NCBI RefSeq assembly: GCF_963966145.1
Contig: NC_091047.1
Coordinates: 25,978,001-26,042,000, forward strand
Reading direction: 5' to 3'
Source of the DNA: Tenebrio molitor
Taxonomy: Eukaryota; Arthropoda; Insecta; Coleoptera; Tenebrionidae
DNA: 64,000 nucleotides
Shown: positions 35,070-46,075 of the stretch, in pieces
Position numbering within the stretch: position 1 is the stretch's first letter
Layout: the number at the start of each line of letters is the position of its first letter
Program-made: the position numbers and the translations under genes
Notes under the pieces: model-generated
The model's database searches: none
The model's input: only the letters and a program-made list of their open reading frames with translations
What the model was told of the DNA's origin: nothing

Positions 35070-37486
35070 GTTGCCTAACTTTGATGTAAAAACATGTTTG
35101 AGTAATATCAATATAATGAACATTATATTAACATAACTTTAGAGGAAAATGTATTTTACTAGTTTATTTCTACGAGGCGGAAGAGTGATGTACTGATGTT
35201 GCAAATTCAGAAATAGAAAAAAAATCTCTCTTGCATATTTAAAACTCTGTACTGTAATAGGAATATGAAACTTGAGCCAATATTCGGCAGGAAACTAGTC
35301 TAGTTCGTGTTCATCGCTCAACCTCTCAACCCTTTAGTTGTACAATTTGCAGACAATTTTCTTAACCATTTATGTTAGCTCCGCCACTATAATTATGGAT
35401 CATGTTAGATCTTGAATGTTAAGTCTTCTTTGAAGAAATTTTTGTTTCTAATTGATGTACAGAAGCATATCATATACTGACAAGCTAACTACATTTAATG
35501 TAATATCAATCATGAAGAGAAATCTGGGTCAGATCTCTGCAACATTCTTTACAAAATCTTACCTATTGTAAGTACAAACTTAACAAAAGAAACTTTATTA
35601 CTGAAATCTGATTGGTAACTTGTCAATAATAATATTTTTATTTTTCAGGGAGGCGATCACGACTTCCAGTTCACTGCTTAATATAATTGAAAGATGAGGA
35701 GAAATTGTAAAAAATTGGCGACAACAAATCTAAATTTTAAATAATAAGTAAATCTAGATTAGTTTTCAATAGGTTCTTCGCGATCCTCCTTCTAGAATAT
35801 TTAGATAATGGAATATTTAATTAGTATCAAAGGAATACAATAAAAATGGTGAAAATGACATTTCGATAGTTCTCTTTGAATTACGTTGATTCCTTGGCAT
35901 CCACTTAGTTGACTCATATAGATTAGTAAGACTAGATACCACAGCGGTAATGTAAAACAGAAGAATCTATCATTTTAGTTTGGTCTGTTTTTAAGGCTAA
36001 CGACATATCTCAAATTGTTCGTTTAAATTTCTCCTCAAAGTTGGAGTTGAAGAGTCGATTGTGAATGCACCAGGGATTACAGCTGTTTAAATCTAACCTC
36101 ACTTTTTGCGTTGTTTGTGTTTTTACTCTGCAGTAAAGTTTTTATTTCATTACACAATGTCAAATATGCTTTGAAAATATAACTTGCTCTAAACAACTAT
36201 TAACAACTTTGATAATAAATTTAATTTGTCATTTGGTATTTACAGCTTCAGAAAACAGAAGTTTTTTAAACTTTGTTAATCAAAGAATTCTACAAATTAA
36301 TTTTTTACTTACTTAGATCACATCAAATGAAATTCTTCATTAATTTAGATTAAGTGACAAGCCTGGAAATTGTATCGTCACTAAGGTAAAAAAAATTGGA
36401 ACTTAGTGCTACATGTTTTAAATGATAATGTGTAGTGAAAGCTTTGCCAAAAAATTGCCTACACCATCTATTCTGGTGCACCTGATTCAGGTGACGCAGA
36501 TCATATCTCTAACGAAGTGTCTAGGACGGTTTCCCCGTTCAAAAAAGATAGAACGTCTTCAATTTCCGCTATTATTTATGGATTCCGCCGAAATGTCGTC
36601 TCGGGTTGTCGTGCATGTATGAGCTTAATCGCGGTAGCACGCCAAGCAATTTCCACGTGTCTATTTGGTTGTATTATGAAATCGCGTAGCGTGTAATGGT
36701 CTGGTAGAGATGATACCCAACCTATTTCAACAAACACGTACAGACGATCGTCGGTACCAAGTAAGTGTTTATGGGTCTCCAGGGGAGAGAAATACACGCT
36801 CTTATATCAAATAGATATGCTATTATCTTTATCCGTATTATGCTCTAGTGGAAGGCTTGCTAAAAACTCGGTTTCGTTTCTCATGAGCTACACTAGTTTT
36901 AAGTGTATGTCGGAGATATTTAGTTTAACCAGTCCAGTTTAACAAGTTTGTGTTTAGGAGAGGCCTTTAAGTATCAGGTGTCTGACGGACGACATTTAAC
37001 TAAACTGCCACAAATTTAACAGAACTTCCACTACAATTGCAATAACATTTTAGTGATGATAATAATATCAGTGTAATTTTTACAAAAGCATAATTGTTTA
37101 TTTAATAATTCGTTTATTAAGTATATAAAAGATGTTCTCTTAAAGCAATTCGTTTACATGTTTTCTTAAATTCTTTGTGGTGAGGCACTTGCTGCAAGTT
37201 GGTAAATAACTCTATAATTTTATTTCTTGAGAAAATTTGTTTTTATTTTTGAGTAAGTTTGATCAACAAGTAATCAATAGGAGTCTCCCAAGTAGTTAAG
37301 TAATTTCCAGTACTTTAAGAGACTGATAAACTTTTGATATTTTATGCATAGAGAAAATTGTTTAGTGAGTGTTTGCACTGTTAACTGTGAGTCAGTTGTC
37401 TTTAAACCATTTATAAATATTTCGTTACATATTAAGAACATTAGTAGCAAGCTGTATTAGTGAGTTGTGACAGTGAGGATTGTATT
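35070..37486. other. No gene recognised apart from MITE copy C
   Basis: A 73-codon minus-strand frame at 36576-36797 (containing YVFVEIGWVSSLPDH) has a protein-like composition, but I cannot place it. It may be a transposon remnant. Confidence 0.35.
36017..36133 (-). repeat. MITE family 'CCTCAAA-TTGGCGTT', copy C (inverted, truncated)
   Basis: It starts GTTCGTTTAAATTTCTCCTC with the same arm (AGTTGAAGAGTCGATTGTGA). It then runs into the interior in the opposite sense (TAACCTCACTTTTTGCGTTG) and stops at CTCTGCAG. It is therefore the family in reverse orientation with one arm lost. Confidence 0.85.
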
Positions 37487-37580
37487 GTGCGTTCATTTAA
37501 ATTTATTCTCAAACTTGGTCTTGGAGAGTCGTTTGAGGTCGTCAACGCCAACTTTGAGGATACATTTAAATGAACGTACG
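37487..37580. repeat. MITE family 'CCTCAAA-TTGGCGTT', copy D (arms only)
   Basis: Only the two termini remain: GCGTTCATTTAAATTTATTC and TCAAACTTGG on the left, and CAACGCCAACTTTGAGGATA with CATTTAAATGAACGT on the right. The whole interior is absent, leaving a stem of about 90 bp. Confidence 0.85.
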
Positions 37581-38297
37581 ATACATGTCGTTTACGAGGA
37601 GAATTTTTTTGTAGTTGATAAAGGTACATTGTGTACCTTCATTAAAAATAAAGTTAGCCGAAGAACGCATTATGTTTGACTAATAAAGTAATCGATTAAT
37701 TCTGATTTACTACCTATCATAAACTGTCTTCTCTCATTTAGATACGATGCGATTAATTTGATGCTATTACTGTCAAATGAATATTGTTTGAGTTCAAAGA
37801 ACAATATATATCGTGCATGACGTAATCCGAAGATTTAGTTTAAATAAAGACAACAAATACAAGTAACTTTTTGATTTCAAAGCTGATAAATAGGGCCCGG
37901 ATTTTAGGCAAAATGGACTATTTTTATTTTTTAAGGCACATGTATGAAACTTGTCTATAAATGATTTCTGGCTTAATTAGAGTAATTAGAGCCATATTTG
38001 ATTCTGCCTATTCGGCCTAAAATGCCCTTTAAATACCTATTTTACCTTTTAACTGCCTGAACATGCCTAAAATGACCAAAAATCAATTTCATTTTTGCGG
38101 TTTTTTCCCAATTTTCGAATTCTGGGAAGTTTACGGTATTGAAAATGTAAAAGTGGTACCTCAATAAAATTTACAATGCTTTATGATTTTAAAATTTAAG
38201 GAGATGTAATTACTGAAATGTACAAAGTGCAGTACAATACAGGAATTACTTTTTCGCTTTTACGGTTGGGACCATGATGTCAGCGGTAAATACTCCG

Positions 38298-38421
38298 ACA
38301 ATACCTAAGTACCACAAACCATTAGACTGGACTGGCATAAATTACAGAGTTTATCTGTTTGCCTCTGTTCGAAGGGGTGCAGGTATACGCGGTCTAATGT
38401 TTTCTGATACTTAGGTATTGT
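38298..38421. repeat. Inverted repeat in the 5' non-coding part of the hAT
   Basis: Arms of about 30 bp (ACAATACCTAAGTACCACAA... and its complement ending ...TACTTAGGTATTGT) are separated by about 60 bp. The same structure is at 25950-26073 in copy 1. It sits about 240 bp upstream of the start codon. It could be a transposase-binding region, a transcript hairpin, or a small element already present in the ancestor of both copies. Confidence 0.8.
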
Positions 38422-38664
38422 TAGAAGCTTTAACGTTTATAAAATGGTCCTTGCCATAAAAACGAAAATTAAAATCCCGAAATGAAACAATAAGAGGAAC
38501 CTTAAGGGTGTCATTTTCTAAAAATTTAAGAAATATAAAATTAACCATCTCCTCTGAAATTTGGTGGGAGACGTAAATATAAGCATTACAAATTTGTCAT
38601 TTCTCGTTTACTTTATCTCCGTGCAGTGGTCGTGTTTCTTGTGAACCTGTTTAAAGTGAACATA

Positions 38665-40355
38665 ATGCCGAAACAAAAAATTAGTTTACGCGAAAAAATA
38701 TTACAGTGGACAAGCAAGAAAGATTTATATGAAATAAAATCAACCCGAGAAATGTTTTGTAAAGCTTGTGGTAAACTGGTAAGTTAAGCATAATTAAAAA
38801 TATGTCATTTTATATTTTTTACTTATTTGAAAATTTTATTTTTTGTAGTTTATATGCGAAAAAAAATGTCACTTGCAACAGCATGAGCAAACGGCCATCC
38901 ATAAAGAGAACATTATGACACCGCTTCGGCAAACGTTGCTGACACAGAACTTGGAGGAATCGGCAAATAGTACATTCAATATGGAACTTTGTAACGTCTT
39001 TTTAGCTGCCAATATACCATGGCACAAACTACAAAATCCTGCGTTTCAGAATTTTCTGACAAAATATTGTGGTAGAAAAATTCCGGATGAGTCTACTTTA
39101 CGGAAAAATTATTTACCAAAATGCTACAAAGATGTATGAACATACTATCTTTTAATATTTAATTTAAAATTATTTTCACTTTTAGACTATTGACCGCATT
39201 CGGAATGAGCTGGATCCTTTTAACATATGGGTTTCAGTTGACGAAACAACAGATGCACTTGGGCGATATGTGGCGAATTGTCTGGTTGGGAAACTTTCAG
39301 AAGATGAACCTGGAAAATCTTATCTTTTGGCGTCTAAACAATTAGAAAGAACAAATCATGAGACAATAGCTAGATTCGTAAATCAATCTTTAGGTAAGGG
39401 TTTTTCACTTTTTTAAATTTATTTTGATTTAAAATTTCTATGCGTAGAAATCTTGTGGAGTACCAGAGTTGTTGCTGAAAAGTTTCTTTTGTTTGTAACG
39501 GATGGAGCACCATATATGATAAAATCTGGTAGACACCTTAAGGTGTTTTATCCAAAAATTGTGCATGTCACATGCTTAGCGCATGCTTTAAATCTAGTGG
39601 CTGAAAAAATTCGCTATCAATATGAAGATGTGGATAATTTAATTTCGAACGTGAAAAAAATTTTCGTTAAGGCACCTTTGAGAGTTGAAATGTACAAAGA
39701 AAAACTAAAAGAAATGCCACTGCCTCCACAGCCAATTTTAACACGATGGGGAACATGGCTTCAGGCTGCTATGTTTTACAGCGAACACTTTGATTCCATT
39801 AAAGAAGTAAGTATATAAAAGATAAGCAAATTAATTGATTGTTAAACTGTTTTTAACTACTCACAGGTTGTCATGTCCTTTGATGGAAGTTCTGCTGTTG
39901 CTATTCAAAAAGCACAGTCTATAATGAAGAAACCCGGAATAAAAAACCAATTAATTTATGTTCGCAGTAATTTTAAAATAATCTGCGAAAGTATTACTCA
40001 ATTGGAAAAAAATGGGTTACCTTTAACCGATTCAATCAAAATTGTTGAAAACGTATTTACCTCCCTAAAAAAATCTCCAGGCCCTGTAGCAGCAGTAGCA
40101 TTAAAAAAACTTGAAGATGTTACTGAAAAAAATCCTGGATACAAATTTCTTCTAGAATTGGCAAGAATTTTTAGAGGTGAAGATGTGCCGGAACATGACA
40201 CCAAAATGGAAGAAATTTATTACAAATTTGCGCCCATTACCTCTTGCGAGGTAGAAAGAAGTTTTTCAAAATATAAGTCCATTTTGGTGGATAACCGACA
40301 ATGTTTTAAAGTAGAAAATTTAGAGCAATATCTTGTATGCAATGTAAATACGTAA
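38665..40355 (+). CDS. hAT transposase, five exons, apparently intact
   Basis: This would encode the DDE transposase that cuts and pastes the element. Predicted exons are 38665-38778, 38849-39133, 39186-39393, 39448-39806 and 39867-40355, all with GT...AG introns of 52-70 bp and compatible phases, giving 484 residues. A BED-like zinc finger lies near the N-terminus (CKAC at 32-35, then H50 and H56). The first acidic motif is SVDETTD (D152) and the second is VTDGAP (D221). A CLAH motif (245-248), typical of hAT catalytic cores, follows. The C-terminal hATC dimerisation/catalytic motif is SCEVERSFS (E450/E452) followed by ENLEQYLV. It is somewhat shorter than common hAT transposases (about 500-700 residues). 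It resembles the DUF659/CGGBP1-like hAT branch, though that placement is from memory. The start codon is the first ATG in exon 1, and its reading frame continues through all splices. No stop or frameshift is seen. The C-terminus reads VNT rather than VNN because of a 16-bp duplication at the stop codon. Confidence 0.88.
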
Positions 40356-40999
40356 CAATGTAAATAACTAACAAACTTGTAGTATTGTATATTAATTAAT
40401 AAAAAATAATTAGTAAATATCTTGTTGTGTGTACCTACTTAAAACTTTAAAAACACATTTTTTAATTTAATTAACCACAACTTTAAGGACCTAGTATGGC
40501 TTATTTTCAGTTTTTAAGGGACTATTTGCAGTAGTTTAAGGGACTATTTTAGGCACCTATTTCCGACTTTTTAATTGCCTAAAATCCGGGCCCTACTGAT
40601 AAATTAATTGGCCAGTCACAGTTCCTATTTCATTTTATTTAGACGTAATTTTAGTAATTCATTTCAAACATGAAATTTATTATCAAATGATTATTAACCT
40701 CCAGTTGCGCAGTCGTAGAAAAAAAGTGCACGACAGAAGCGAATATATTCTCTCATCAAATATAAACCCGTCCCATCGACGATGTGACTAATGGAACCGG
40801 AGCAGCAAATTCAACTCTTTCTACGGATTCCCTGAATCTACAGCTCGATTTCACTCGTAGATATTGTCGATCATAGGCACTTGTTATATTATTAGTATTC
40901 ATCGCTACAACCGTAAGACATTGCAAAAATTATTAAAATTTTCTAAATAATCATTGATGTTTCAAAATTCAATAATTTCTCCAATATTTCGGAAAAAGC

Positions 41000-41265
41000 A
41001 GGCATGAATGTCGTTACAACTCTAGATATTTTTAGTGGAAAAATAAACATTATAAATTTGTTTCACAGTCTAGGACTGGTTTACAAATTTATGACGGGCA
41101 TGATGACCAACTCAATAGACCGGGACCAATGGCCTAACGTGACTTCCGAATCACGAGATATAATATAGCCTTTTTTTAAATTTCGCCCTGGGTCGGAATC
41201 GAACCCGTGATGCTCACGTCCCTGAGCCGAAAGGGACTCCCTTAGGCTATATTCTGCTATATTCT
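41000..41265 (-). mobile_element. SINE-like repeat with tRNA-derived pol III promoter
   Basis: On the minus strand an A box (TAGCCTAAGGG, 41249-41239) and a perfect B box (GGTTCGATTCC, 41205-41195) start 44 bp apart, as in a tRNA gene. The T-stem does not pair properly and no acceptor stem forms, so this is not a working tRNA. A tRNA-derived SINE head is the best reading. The body would run toward lower coordinates. Its 3' end is not clear, so the left limit is a guess. Confidence 0.5.
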
Positions 41266-41639
41266 ACCGGGTGTCAACTACCAAATCTGGCCATACGGAT
41301 TTAACATAAAAAATAGTTTTTGCATGATTTCTGGTACCTGTTTCATTAAAAGTTTAACATTTGTAAAACGGCCAAGTTATTAGAAACATTTTTATTCACG
41401 ATAATAATAATACATATGTAAGACTTGGTTTTTGCCAAAGGGCGTTATCCCCTCAATATTTGACAATTAATCGATTAGACTCATCGGTATAGGTTAAATT
41501 AGACAATCTCAGGTACAGTCGTACGATAATCTACAATCGGACTCACCTCCACCTCATTCAGTCATTCCGATAGCTCCCTTCCATACGTTACACTGCCCCC
41601 TCAGTACCTGGGGACCGGGATGACCTCATAACCTTATAA

Positions 41640-42050
41640 TCCGCAATGTATGATCGGTGCATTTGGTTGCCACCACCAGCCGTTCCTACAAGATGCGCCC
41701 GGTCAACGGCCCAGCCGTGTCATGAGCCAAAGGTGCCCCACCCAGACATCCGGTGCTCAGGAATCATACCATGGTATCTGCTCGAGGTTTTACGCATTAA
41801 GATACTGATTTATAGCTCAGGTTGCCCAAACCTGCTATCACCCAGTTACCAACACACCTGGTAACTGTATCTCTAATTCCGGCTCTCACTAGTCTAATTC
41901 ACTACACCATTTCCGGGCCAGAATTATTCACCTGCCGTCACCCTCGTACTCGTACCTTGGACAGCCCGTCGGTTCCAGCTGCCAAGCCTACACTGCCCCT
42001 GTCTCGCCTGTGGGACTCTTAAAAATCACCCCCGAGTCAAGGACCTTTCA
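41640..42050. other. GC-rich unidentified segment
   Basis: About 400 bp, clearly richer in C and G than its surroundings, with short open frames on the plus strand that have no recognisable domain. It looks like the untranslated end of a retroelement or another repeat, but I cannot name it. Confidence 0.3.
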
Positions 42051-42146
42051 GAACATAATTTATGAGCCACATGGTTGGGGTGAAAGAGGTAGTTTTTCTG
42101 TTGCGTTTTTAAAATTCTCTTACACATAATAACAAAATATCAGTAG

Positions 42147-42750
42147 GTTATAATAAATATTGGAATAATTCTCCATTTTGGTTTAAACCATAAACCAGCC
42201 GATGATAAAATCTGGTTGTCATATTCTTAAGTTGCCTTTCTTTTACATTTCTGAAGTCCACGACGATGACCTCCCTCAGAAAATCAATATTTGGGTGTCG
42301 TGTTTTATAAATTTTGTTTTTAAAACAGACCCACGAAAAGAAGTCACATGGTGTAAGATCAGGAGATCTGGCCGGCCAGTTTATGGTACCACCACGACCA
42401 ATCCAGCGACAGCAGGACAGCCGTTTTGCTGGAACCAAACCTCTTGATCTTCATGTACAACTTCTTCAATTGCAGGGCCGACTCATTTGTGAATTTAAAT
42501 TTCCAACCATCTCAAATGGCCTCATTATTTGATTACTAAAAATACCAGCCCAAACATTAATTTTCTGAGGATACTGCGCTCTTGTGGTTAAATTTGTTCG
42601 CGGATTTTCTTGAGACAAATATCGAGTGTTGGCTCATTACTTAACGTAAATATATCTACATTGGTCGGTAAAATAAATACAAGACAATAATTTTTCGTCT
42701 TGGTTTGCCCTTTCTTGCATTTCTTAGCAAAAAGTAATTATATTTTCTCC
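42147..42750 (-). pseudogene. Tc1/mariner-superfamily transposase remnant
   Basis: The minus strand keeps the C-terminal half of a DDE/D transposase. An upstream frame reads CIYFTDQC near 42690, the region of the first catalytic Asp. It continues through ENPRTNLTTRAQYPQKINVW and AGIFSNQIM. A gap with frame changes follows, then WIGRGGTINWPARSPDLTPC with DFF, RHPNIDFLREVI and a C-terminal FYHRLVYGLNQNGELF. The DNA upstream of the WIGRGG box is shortened, and the box that would hold the second Asp (expected near WFQQDG) is broken. At least three in-frame stops occur. Its own terminal repeats are not identified. Confidence 0.85.
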
Positions 42751-43197
42751 ACGACCGTTAGTGATTGTAATAATTCCGAAATCATTTTTAATAATACAAA
42801 GTAAAATTTTTCACTCTGGGATTGGAATATTTATTCTGAAACACTTGCTTCTTATGTGTTTTGCATGCATTTTCATTCCATAACAAGTAACTGAATGAAT
42901 ATTCCATAATAATGTTCAACGAAATACATAGATTGCCATGGATTTCAAAACTGTCAGCATCTGATATCAATGCGGCGTCCTAATTGTTTTCTGACAAGTT
43001 TTAATTTAAATAAACAAAAATTGTTCAGATTAAATTGTTTTTGATTCATACTTTCTGAGCGTGGAGAATTATTACATGGTCGTGGAGAAAATACATTTAA
43101 TTTTTAGTAACACGATATTGTTTCTTTTTGTCATAGATACACACATTATGAAAAACAACCCTGCCCATTGTATACAACAAACTCATGAGAACAAAAC

Positions 43198-43591
43198 TAC
43201 AGTGTGGAATAAAATGATTTACATCTAGTTACCTTCGCATTATCCTTGTAAAAATACGAAATGCCGCTCTACAAAAAAAAAAGAAAGCCTAACCTCAAAA
43301 TATTCCAAAATTCCAAATGCGATTTATTGCGAAGGGATGATTTGAATGCAAAATAGAGATTGAAATTAAAAAGGAGCTAACAAAAGCAAGTCACAACTAG
43401 TGTTGAAAGTGGCCACCAACGTTTGTTAATTCAATTTAGTAAATTGTAACAATTGTCAATTCAATTGATGACATTTATTGACAGAACTAATAGTTCGGCA
43501 CTTCAAAAAAAAAGTAGAGCGGTACAGGAAAATTTACATGTGCAAAAATTCCAAAGGTAACTAGATGTAAATAATTTTATTCCACACTGTA
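43198..43591. mobile_element. 394-bp TA-flanked MITE
   Basis: Left: TACAGTGTGGAATAAAATGA then TTTACATCTAGTTACCTT. Right: AAGGTAACTAGATGTAAATA then ATTTTATTCCACACTGTA. Interior inverted blocks around GTAGAGCGG continue the pairing. The ends share TACAGTGTGGA with the element at 51144-52009. No coding is seen. Confidence 0.88.
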
Positions 43592-43600
43592 TAATAACCA

Positions 43601-44817
43601 TACAGGCTGATTCACGTAGCCCGTTCATTAGAAACTTTCTAATTTCCCCAAATCATATTAATATGAAAATTGGTAGTTGATTATAATCGATTACTCCAAG
43701 TTCAAATGAAATATTTTCAAAATGGTGGCACTTCCGGAAATACCGGAAATCGACGCCATCTTAATTTTTTTAAATGGAAAGGCCTCATTTTGACTTCACA
43801 TTTCGATTCTACGTTAAATTTTGAGTTTAGAGCGTCTTTTTGTCAACACTTATCTGTGATCGTTTTTGACCTATGTCATCTTTTTTGCAAAAAAGCTAGG
43901 TTGCAGGGCTTCATTAACAAATTTATAACTCTTGAACCATCTGAAATAAATAATAGATTTTTTTTTGTTGAATTCCTAAAGACCTGGCCGATCTTTTCCG
44001 CCATTAGTGAAATTTTTTTATTGTTTTATACGCCTACTGAAATTTTTCAAAATTGCTAATCAAAAAATGTCAAAAACTTTATTTTTTTAAATGGCAACCA
44101 CCATTTGTGACACTAGATATAAATGTAAAATTTAATTCTAAGCCTACTTTTATATTAACATTGTGTATGCCTAGTCCCAGCCGTTTTAGCGTAATTTCGA
44201 TTTTTTGAGTAAAATATTGTTTTTTTTTATCAAACAATTGTTTTATTTAAATTTTTATTCAAAAATCACATACAATAAACAGTAAATAACAACGAAATAA
44301 TAAAAAATAAGCAATTAACAAAAAAATATTTACAATAAATTCATCTACATTAAAATATTTTTTTGTTAATTTGCTTATTTTTTATTGTTTTGTTATCTAA
44401 TATTTATTGCAATGCTATTTTTGAATAAAAATTCAAATAAAACAATTGATTATAAAAAATTGAAATTACCGCCAAACGGCTGCAAATAAGCATACATAAT
44501 GTTAATAAAAGTGGCCTTAAAATTTAATTCTACATTTATATCTAGTATCAGAAATGGTAGTTGCCATTTAAAAAAATGAAGTTTTCGACATTTTTTGATT
44601 ATCAATTTAAAAAAATTGCAGTAGGCGTATGAAACATTGAAAAAATTTCGTTGATAGCGCAAAAAGCGACCAAATCTTTGGTATTTCCGGAAGTGCCGCC
44701 ATTTTGAAAATATTTCATTTGAACTTGGACTAGTCGGTTAATTACCAATTTTCATATTAATATGATTTTGGGAAATCAAAAAGTTTATAATGAACGGGCT
44801 ACCTGAATCAGCCTGTA
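43601..44817. mobile_element. 1.2-kb asymmetric fold-back element
   Basis: The ends are TACAGGCTGATTCACGTAGC and GCTACCTGAATCAGCCTGTA. Inverted similarity runs almost the whole length: GTGGCACTTCCGGAAATACC pairs with GGTATTTCCGGAAGTGCCGC, ACTAGATATAAATGTAAAAT pairs with its complement near 44530, and ATTAACAAAAAAATATTT meets its complement near 44350. The symmetry centre is near 44343, not at mid-length, because the left arm holds about 270 bp (about 43760-44030) missing from the right arm. Short frames inside are by-products. Confidence 0.88.
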
Positions 44818-44996
44818 TATTCACGCACTCTTACCTGGAAAAGGTTTTTAAGAAAGTTTTAACTTTTAAGTATAGACACTAAAAAATAAAATATTGTATG
44901 CACCACGGGAGATATGCATGTTTTTCCCCTCAAAAATCATGTTCATATCTCCCTTAATGCATAAATATCTATTCATTCTAACCTCGTTACAAAATA

Positions 44997-45366
44997 TATC
45001 GAGTGTTCAAATGAAACCCTGGGCTGGGAAGGCGTTGGAAACCGTCAATTGTTGTGCTTTTTTAAAGCGTAGATTAATTGGAGCATGTTGACAGCTAACC
45101 TAAAATGTAGAGCCAAAAAATTTTTCTTTTTTTTCTTTCTTTGCAATGTTTTACATCAAAAATAGAATAACGTAACGATTCCAATTCTCGAAGCAAATAT
45201 CTAAGGGCACCCTTTGCTGAAAACAAACATGTTTAATTATGTTGCAATTAAACATAAACAAATGTCATTCGTGTCAAACGGCGGGAAATTCAAACTTTAC
45301 ACTGTTCAAGACGGTTTAATTTTTCCAACGCCTACTCAGCCCAGGATTTCATTTGAACACGCGATA
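44997..45366. mobile_element. 370-bp MITE
   Basis: Left: TATCGAGTGTTCAAATGAAA then CCCTGGGCTGGGAAGGCGTT. Right, read in reverse: TATCGCGTGTTCAAATGAAA then TCCTGGGCTGAGTAGGCGTT. About 45 bp of TIR have only a few mismatches. No coding is seen. A second, weaker inverted pair follows at about 45441-45667 (GATTCTGTAAC... and ...GATACAGAATC). Confidence 0.85.
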
Positions 45367-46075
45367 CTATTTTACGTTTACATCAAAAATTTCCTGATGG
45401 CATTGTAGCTTGTACAGATGATAATTATAGCTGTCAATTGGGTCGATTCTGTAACGTCGTCGCTATGAAGCTATCCCGTAGTGATGTCGCTTGCAAACAC
45501 TTTTCTTAGCAAGCTTAATAGCGACTTATTTAAAATGGAAAATGTAAATTCTAAGCGATTGAGTCAATTTACAGAATACGAATATACTAAAAAACTCGCT
45601 AAGTAACGATCGCCTTTGTTTTAGTGATATAGTTACGAGTAGCTAGCGATATGGGATACAGAATCCTAAATATGACATTAAACAAATAGGAGTATATTTC
45701 ATAGCAACATAGCCTATGGCCAGGTTTGGTGGTTGATGCCCGGTATAATTAATTACTCTAGAATTTATGTTATAGACACCTTTGCGTTTAGATTTAATTA
45801 ACTGATGGATAGCTGTTTTTACCTCATTAAAGCAGAATTTATCAAGAATTATTGAAATGTTTTTTTAAATAAACGTTTTCACACATATAATGAGTTTTAA
45901 CTTGTATCAAACTTTTACTCTTCTTAGGATACGTTATAAATTACAATATCAATATCCCTAACTTTTTTCGATCAGTTTATTTAGCAGTGTTATAATATTC
46001 TATAAAATTAAGGTATCTGCAGTTTGATCACAGTGTTTTTTAATATTATTCCATAATCATTTTTCTTATTATTTG

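Larger units (their letters stand above)
37891..40595 (+). mobile_element. hAT-superfamily DNA transposon, copy 2 (uninterrupted)
   Basis: A 2705-bp element with near-perfect terminal inverted repeats. The left end reads TAGGGCCCGGATTTTAGGCA and the right end is its complement, TGCCTAAAATCCGGGCCCTA with one change. It is flanked by a perfect 8-bp target duplication CTGATAAA (37883-37890 and 40596-40603), the hallmark of hAT insertions. It carries one spliced transposase gene. The motif GCCTAAAAT, in either orientation, recurs at both TIRs and at 38014, 38065 and 40546. That is the pattern expected of subterminal transposase-binding sites (inference). TIRs, 8-bp TSD and transposase are all present, so it is structurally complete. 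Confidence 0.95.
41265..45745. mobile_element. Region bounded by a matching inverted terminal pair
   Basis: Left: TACCGGGTGTCAACTACCAA then ATCTGGCCATA. Right, read in reverse: TACCGGGCATCAACCACCAA then ACCTGGCCATA. That is about 27 of 31 positions matching, with TA at each tip. The interior (about 4.5 kb) holds a mariner-type relic and at least three MITEs. Either this is one old DNA transposon bloated by nested insertions, or two separate small elements of one family in opposite orientation. Confidence 0.5.

Noticed and set aside
36576..36797. 73-codon minus-strand frame with protein-like composition
   Set aside because: No family match from memory and no splice or promoter support; left as unidentified.
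41166..41254. Functional tRNA gene
   Set aside because: A and B boxes are present but the T-stem mispairs and no acceptor stem forms.
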